Below are positions 40,891-64,000 of a stretch of 64,000 bases of DNA, piece by piece (position 1 is the first letter of the stretch; the number at the start of each line of letters is the position of its first letter). The position numbers and the translations under genes are program-made. The notes below the pieces were generated by a model. It searched no databases. It was not told the DNA's origin and worked only from the letters and a program-made list of their open reading frames with translations. This stretch comes from Spisula solida (lineage: Eukaryota > Mollusca > Bivalvia > Venerida > Mactridae), in contig OX365962.1 in assembly GCA_947247005.1 (NCBI GenBank), positions 2,453,201-2,517,200 on the forward strand, given 5' to 3'.

Positions 40891-42054
40891 ACTGTTGCTG
40901 ACATTCAACATAGAAGAGAAAGCTAGAATCACTTCTATTAAGCCCTTGTGACAACTGGCCGACTTGTTTCACAATTTACCCTTATTAGAACTGTTCCAAC
41001 TTAAACCCTTGGTATTTATTTATCTTCTTGTGGCCCTAGATGTATGTATATTGAGCAAATGTTCCAACTCAACCCCTTTGTATTTAATATATCTTGTTGA
41101 TAGTAGTAGAAGCTGGCAATATAGTGGAGATAGATGAAAGCATCAATGTTTGTTTCATTTCATGGCATTTTTACCTTTGCAAATCATACAGTATTATCTA
41201 CAAAAAACAGGCCAGCAAAAATACTGAAATACCCTACCACACCCCCGTCATTCTAGCAAAACATCACTTTAGACGTCAGACTGAATTAAAACTATTCCAT
41301 GTCAAGGATTTTAAGACAAACAGGAGAAGGAATCACAGGCTTGAAAATATCGTTATTCAACTTGGAAAATAAAATAACTGAAGAGTTAGAACATTTGCTC
41401 AGCATATAATGTGAATTACTAAAGCTTGCATTCCAGGAGATATAAAACTCTAACGCAGTATGACTACATTACTTATTGATATTTATTCTATGACAAACAT
41501 TTACAGGTAAATATAAGACATCTGTACAAATGAACAATGGATGATAACCTTTATAGAGATCTGTCAGTTCGATACACCACCTTAAAGGTACCCAACCCTA
41601 GTCAACCTTGAATAACCTTTAAAGGTACTGAGCTCAATAACTTTACTCCAGATATAAACTAATATTGCAATGTTAAACAGAAATTATTCAAATTAAAATC
41701 AATTCTTGCCTAACCCCTTTTGTTAAGCCAACTGACCTTTTATTAATTTTTAAGTATGTTATTGTTTAAAGAAATGAAGAAACTTTTAAAATCATTAAAT
41801 GTATTAACACATAAATATAGAGCAAGACAGTTCTAATCAAAAGAGCAAGATATTATTTTGAAAATAAAATTAATCCCTTCCATTTAAAGACAAATTTGTT
41901 GGATTACCTGTATAAATAATCTAGTGATTAATTATACGGCTCAATTTTGGACAGCGTATGGTCACAGGTTAGATGACTAGCTTGTCACCTAATGAGTCAA
42001 TGCTAACTGTATTTCTGTAAGATGAATCAATCTATATGCCATACAATGACAAAA
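40891..42054. other. Between microprotein gene and SIN3, no feature seen
   Basis: AT-rich unique sequence. Two copies of CCAACTxAACCCxTTTGTATT at about 40998 and 41062 are the only self-similarity noted. Confidence 0.35.
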
Positions 42055-42299
42055 CAGGGGTTCTACTGAGGCATAATGCCCAATCCTGAAAATGAGTCAC
42101 AAGTCTGTTTTGGAGCCACATCCATACAGCAAACTGTTTCAGACATAGTTCTATTATTATATATCAGCTTATGAAACTACAAATGACCATAACTTTGTCA
42201 ATTCTTTGCATTTTTTCATCAAATAAATTTTATTTTCTACAGAAAAGTGCATTCTTTCCAGTGCAGCAAATCCGGAATTCCGGATTTATAGGACCCCTG
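42055..42299. mobile_element. CAGGGGTCCTAC-family TIR element
   Basis: CAGGGGTTCTACTGAGGCAT at the left and GGATTTATAGGACCCCTG at the right. The interior has GCATAATGCCCAATCCTGAA and AAATGACCATAACTTTGTCA. Related copies: 44775-44957 (truncated), 45691-45948, 53635-53956, 60085-60335 (partial), 60936-61429. Confidence 0.82.
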
Positions 42300-42370
42300 C
42301 AAAATAAAGTTTTTTCTCCAGAAAATTCTGCATCTGTTCATACAATATCATACCATATTACATATTTCAC

Positions 42371-42715
42371 ACTCAGTGATTTTTTTCCTTCTTTGTTTGC
42401 TTCCGGTAAACAGTACCTTCCCAATTTGAAAAAAGGCTATAATCTTCCCAAATTTGAAGGGAGAAATTCCCTACGAACATTTAAAAAAAATGTTTAAATT
42501 GGACATTAAATGACAAAGATATGAACATTTTTGACAAGAGGTCAAATATAAAAGTTTGTAGAAACCAGTAAACAGTCACATGTAATCTCTTTTTCGGTTT
42601 TATTTGGCCATTCTACTACATGAAAATTCCAAATTTCAAGTTGTCACGACGCGAAAGTTCCCAATCTGAACGGACCGGGACCCTTTTCCAAAGAAGCGAA
42701 AAAAATCACTGACAC
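42371..42715. mobile_element. AGTGATTTTTTTCC / CCCAATTTG element, complete copy
   Basis: The left CAGTGATTTTTTTCCTTCTT is mirrored by AAGAAGCGAAAAAAATCACTG with one mismatch block. It contains GGTAAACAGTACCTTCCCAA and TTCCCAAATTTGAAGGGAG. Partial copies: 1-91, about 53130-53400, 63828-64000. Confidence 0.72.
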
Positions 42716-43044
42716 TGAAAAAGTGCACAAATACAGGACTGTTTTTCCACAATTGGTATATTTTATTTATATCAATAAAACCAGATCTAAGTATCTCCAG
42801 TAAAGTTATCAGAAAACTTAAGACACTATATATACAAATAATACCACTAGAAGTAAAAGATACATGTCACTTGTTTAAGTTTACTTCTTAAATTAACACA
42901 TTTACATGTACATCAAATCTATCCTTCAAATAACTTATCCTGACACGGCTATATAGAATTATTTATACATTTCTAACTTCAGTGTACTCAATCAAACCCC
43001 GCCTTTAACCCAATACTGACAACTTCACATTCAATCAGAATACA

Positions 43045-43167
43045 GACCCCAATCTCCCAAAGCATCTCAAGTAGAAATCTCATCTCAAATATGGAGTTCG
43101 AGCCTCCCATAGAAAATATTTGAGATGAGATTTAGCTCAGATTGAGACGTTTCGGGAGATCGGCGCC
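43045..43167. mobile_element. GGCCCCGATCTCCC MITE, internally deleted
   Basis: GACCCCAATCTCCCAAAGCA and ACGTTTCGGGAGATCGGCGCC are its ends, with only about 80 bp between. Confidence 0.72.
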
Positions 43168-43239
43168 AGGTGTAGATCAACAATGGAAGTCTATTATAAC
43201 GCGAGACGATGTACATAATTTTTCAGGATTATGTAACAT

Positions 43240-43506
43240 CAGGGTTGTCAACAGGACCAAATTAAAAATCAGGAAAATTGTATGCGGCCAACCATTTTTG
43301 CCAAACAAGAGACCTTCAATGACACTGTTTCCATAATTAACTCAGTTTGTAATAAAGAAATTTCTTCAGAGCAAATTGAATTGACCATAACTTAGCCATT
43401 TCTTGAGATATTTTCCTCAAATAACTTTTATTTTGTTTAGAAGCCATTGCTCTTCAGGAATGATAAATCTGGAATTCTGGATAAATCAGGAAAATTGACA
43501 CCCCTG
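43240..43506. mobile_element. CAGGGGTGTCAA-family element with 7-bp TSD
   Basis: The ends are CAGGGTTGTCAACAGGACC and AAAATTGACACCCCTG, with GTAACAT on both sides (43233-43239 and 43507-43513). The interior has GCCAACCATTTTTGCCAAAC and AGCAAATTGAATTGACCAT. Other copies: 47082-47350, 48451-48564 (deleted), 54122-side fragment from 53957, 56649-56903, 59531-60080, 61090-61355. Confidence 0.85.
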
Positions 43507-43548
43507 GTAACATAAATTCATCATTTTCCAATAACCAGTACTGGCATG

Positions 43549-44534
43549 CGAGGTATTACCGGACAGAAATGGCATAAAAAGCTTCAAGTCAAGTCAAGTT
43601 AAAAATCGATTTTTACCCAGAATTTTTGGTGCTGACACATACCTGTGTTCAAGGCCTTCCTAAAAATAGAATTCCCGAAAAATGACGTCACCATAACATC
43701 CAAATTTAGGGGCCCAAACAGGGGCACTTTTTACGCTTTTTTCAACGACGTTCAGCAGGTATTACCGGACAGTCGGTGTCAACCATTTTTAACTTAAAAT
43801 TTGGAAACTTATTATAGGAAATGATTTAAACAGGGTTCGTACTTCCTATTTATGCGAAAAAAATGTCACGATTTTCGTAATAACAACTCGTGACGCGCCA
43901 TGTTTTCCCGCCAGGTGGCGTTCTGTGGTAGGTCAGATGCCGTAATATACCGTACATAACATACCGATCAAAAGTCGATTAAAACGATTAAAAATCAACT
44001 CAAAGTATTTCAGACTTATGGATAAGATCTTAAAAAGGGTTACTCAACTGATATCCGTTGACAAATTTCGTAATTAACAATATCCTGCTGAAATTAGAGC
44101 TGGTATAAATGGAAGAAATTAAATTTAAAAAAAAAAAGATAAAAATTTTGACGCCGCGAGGTACCGATCGCGGGTCCTCTCGCTTCATAACCTAAAACGT
44201 TAACCACTCTCCTATTCACTCTTTACATAAAATGAAGCTAATTAATTTTACCGTATAAAATCAATGACGCACGCGCTCAGCTCGTGTTATTTTGCGCATG
44301 CGCACACGATGGTGATTTCCCCAAGCGCCGCTAACGTAAACACGCAGCCGCATACGACATTTTGGATAAATAGACAATGTTTTGTTAATCTTGAATATTT
44401 TTTTTCTTCTAGATTTATTCAAAACACGCTTCTGAGTGATTAGGTACAAATTTCAATACATAGCTCCAGAAAATAAGCGTCTAGGACCAGTTGTCCGGTC
44501 ATTACTGCTGTCCGGTAATACCTCGCATGCCAGT
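43549..44534. mobile_element. ~985-bp TIR element (ACTGGCATGCGAGGTATTACC)
   Basis: ACTGGCATGCGAGGTATTAC and CGGACAG at the left mirror CTGTCCGGTAATACCTCGCA and TGCCAGT at the right, 27 bp. A second internal GGTATTACCGGACAG at 43757 is notable. A tRNA-like tract on the - strand lies at 44140-44222. No transposase is recognisable. Confidence 0.8.
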
Positions 44535-44774
44535 ATGGACATTGTTTATAATGTGACGTCATTCAACTCACGGTATGTCAAACTCCTCAAGGTGCAATTT
44601 TCCATTACAACTAAAGTTAATAAAAAACTTGATATTTGATTATGAATAAAGACGAGTACGGCCTTTCGATGTTTATGACAAAGTTTCATTAAGACAAACT
44701 ATCCACAGACCACACTCACGTTTGAGATAAAACAAGTTGACTAAAGTCTCTCCCCCAACTATGGGTGAATGTAT

Positions 44775-44957
44775 CAGGGGTCCTGCTAAGGCATAATACC
44801 CAATCCTGAAAATTAGACGCAAGTCTGTTTCGAGTGCTATTTGCACACATCCCTACACCAAAACACCGTTTCAAACATTGTTATATTGTTAAATTCAGCT
44901 TTAAAAACTTCAAATGACCATAACTTTGTTAATACTTTGAATTTTTTCATCAAATAA
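44775..44957. mobile_element. CAGGGGTCCTAC-family, right end missing
   Basis: CAGGGGTCCTGCTAAGGCAT through CAAATGACCATAACTTTG and TTTTTTCATCAAATAAC, then it breaks off. Confidence 0.72.
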
Positions 44958-45690
44958 CAGTCGACCTCCAGATACTCTCCATTCTAATGAACACACAAGT
45001 TCTACCTACAAGTTAACATGTCACCTGACCTCTCACCTACACACGTAACAAAAATATGTCAATCCATATAATTTACAATTGGACCCCATTCCAGAGTTTC
45101 AGAGTAAATCGCGACCAACGAAGACTGATTTCTCTCTCTCATTCCTGTGTGCATGTGCATACACTACACCCTACATTCCATTCCTATAGCATGATATATC
45201 ATAAAGTCCTGAGGTTATCTCAACAACTTCTACCAGGCTGGAAATGTCCTTGAAACTTGTGTTTAAACATTATATAGTTCATAAAGAACTTCTCAAGGCC
45301 TTTTTGAAATGCTCATTGACAATTGCTCAAAGTTTCACTGAAAACAGTGGTCCCACTGAGGCTGTTGCATAATATCCAAACCTAAAAGTAAGATGCAAAT
45401 TCTGTTTCATGCATAATTAAGTCATTTTGTTGAAAATAAATTTTACAGATTTTTGAGCTTTTTTCAGAGCCTTTTCAGACCGGCGCTAAATTTCAAGGAC
45501 TTTTCAAGACTAGCACCAAATTCCATAGACTTTTCAAGGCTTATACGAATCCTGGGCAACATGGGTTGTCTTCAAGCTATAATTCGCCCTACAGGAACGT
45601 TTCAGTCCGACACAAGCACATGTATGCCCGCCCACCATAGTATAAATTAATCGTAGAGTTTATAAGTTAATACACTGAGCTGCCTACATT

Positions 45691-45948
45691 CAGGGGCCCT
45701 ACAGAGGCATAATGCCCAATCCTGAAAACTAGTTGCAAGTATATTTCGGACGCCATTAGCCCACATCCCTACACCTTAACTAGGTTTCAAACATTGTTAT
45801 ATTGTTCAAATTCAGATGATGGAACTTCAAATGACCATATCTTTGTCAATTCTTTGAATTTTTTCATCAAATAACTTTTATTTTGTGCAGAAAGATCATT
45901 CTTTCTAATGCAGTGAATCCGGATAATTCCGGAATTGTAAGACCCCTG
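45691..45948. mobile_element. CAGGGGTCCTAC-family element at the SIN3 stop codon
   Basis: CAGGGGCCCTACAGAGGCAT and GGAATTGTAAGACCCCTG are the ends, flanked by CTACATT on both sides (45684-45690 and 45949-45955). The element begins six bases after the SIN3 stop (45957-45955 on the - strand), so it makes up the start of the 3' UTR. An AATAAA on the - strand lies inside at about 45880. Confidence 0.85.
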
Positions 45949-45954
45949 CTACAT

Positions 45955-63655
<17,701 letters not shown>

Positions 63656-63827
63656 CTAAAGTAGAAATAGCAGGAAACATGTCAATTCCAGGAACAAGCA
63701 GTTCTAAGATCTAAGATCTGAGAACAAGGAAGAAATGTAGTTTGAATAAAACTAAAACCCAAGCGTACTATTTCACAATTATACCTGGTTCACAAATCAG
63801 CCGGACAATGTCTGTTAATCAGATGTG

Positions 63828-64000
63828 TACCCAGTGATTTTTTGCCTTCTTTGTTTGCTACCGGTAAACGGTACCTTCCCAATTTAAAAAAGGCTATAAT
63901 TTTCCCAAATTTGAACGGAGACATTCCCAATGAACATTTAAAAAATAAAATGACTAAGTTATCAACATTTTTGACATGAGGTCAAGCATAAAAGTTTACA
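63828..64000 (+). mobile_element. AGTGATTTTTTTCC / CCCAATTTG element, cut by the window end
   Basis: CAGTGATTTTTTGCCTTCTT and GGTACCTTCCCAATTTAAAA match 42371 onward. It is inverted relative to 1-91. Confidence 0.7.

Overview
This is eukaryotic, spliced, AT-rich DNA with long introns crowded with minisatellites and small DNA transposons. The best guess is a marine bivalve mollusc. The support is GT-AG introns in every gene, a helentron-type 'pearl'-like element with 158-bp internal repeats (a type described from bivalves), many MITEs, tRNA-derived SINEs and no bacterial gene organisation. The species cannot be named from the sequence.

Three genes are supported. (1) On the + strand (643-25007) lies the 3' part of a gene for a conserved but functionally unknown coiled-coil protein. 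It has ten exon positions, two of which are present as tandem duplicates: A1/A2 at 4052-4218 and 6752-6921, and B1/B2 at 7708-7799 and 9947-10038. Each pair has identical phases and intact splice sites, and none of the four lengths is a multiple of three. That is the architecture of two adjacent clusters of mutually exclusive exons. Two micro-exons (12 and 18 nt) follow. All junction phases agree, giving 367 residues with A1+B1. The first exon of the gene lies off the left edge. (2) On the - strand (35791-38983) is a two-exon gene for a 68-residue single-pass membrane microprotein with a Lys-rich tail. (3) On the - strand (45955-63655) are the last 16 coding exons of SIN3, the HDAC co-repressor scaffold, with every phase consistent and 881 residues. 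The upstream PAH-domain exons lie off the right edge.

The rest is repeat. In gene 1, tandem arrays sit on or beside many splice sites. The units of several arrays contain a copy of the splice site itself: the exon 1 donor, the A2 acceptor, the B2 donor and the last-exon acceptor. Several arrays are split by transposon insertions, among them a hAT-like element with an 8-bp target duplication, a TA-flanked MITE, a SINE and the pearl-like element. In the - strand half, four unrelated-looking minisatellites in SIN3 introns and the 3' region share a CCAAT(C/G)AG ... GG(C/T)GTGTC core. Several TIR families (CAGGGGTGTCAA, CAGGGGTCCTAC, GACACTAAC, GGCCCCGATCTCC and others) are dispersed and nested in each other, and one copy was inserted right at the SIN3 stop codon.

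Gene 1 is convergent with the two - strand genes. The 25-35.7 kb interval between them has no recognisable coding sequence. Nothing suggests that the three genes work together.
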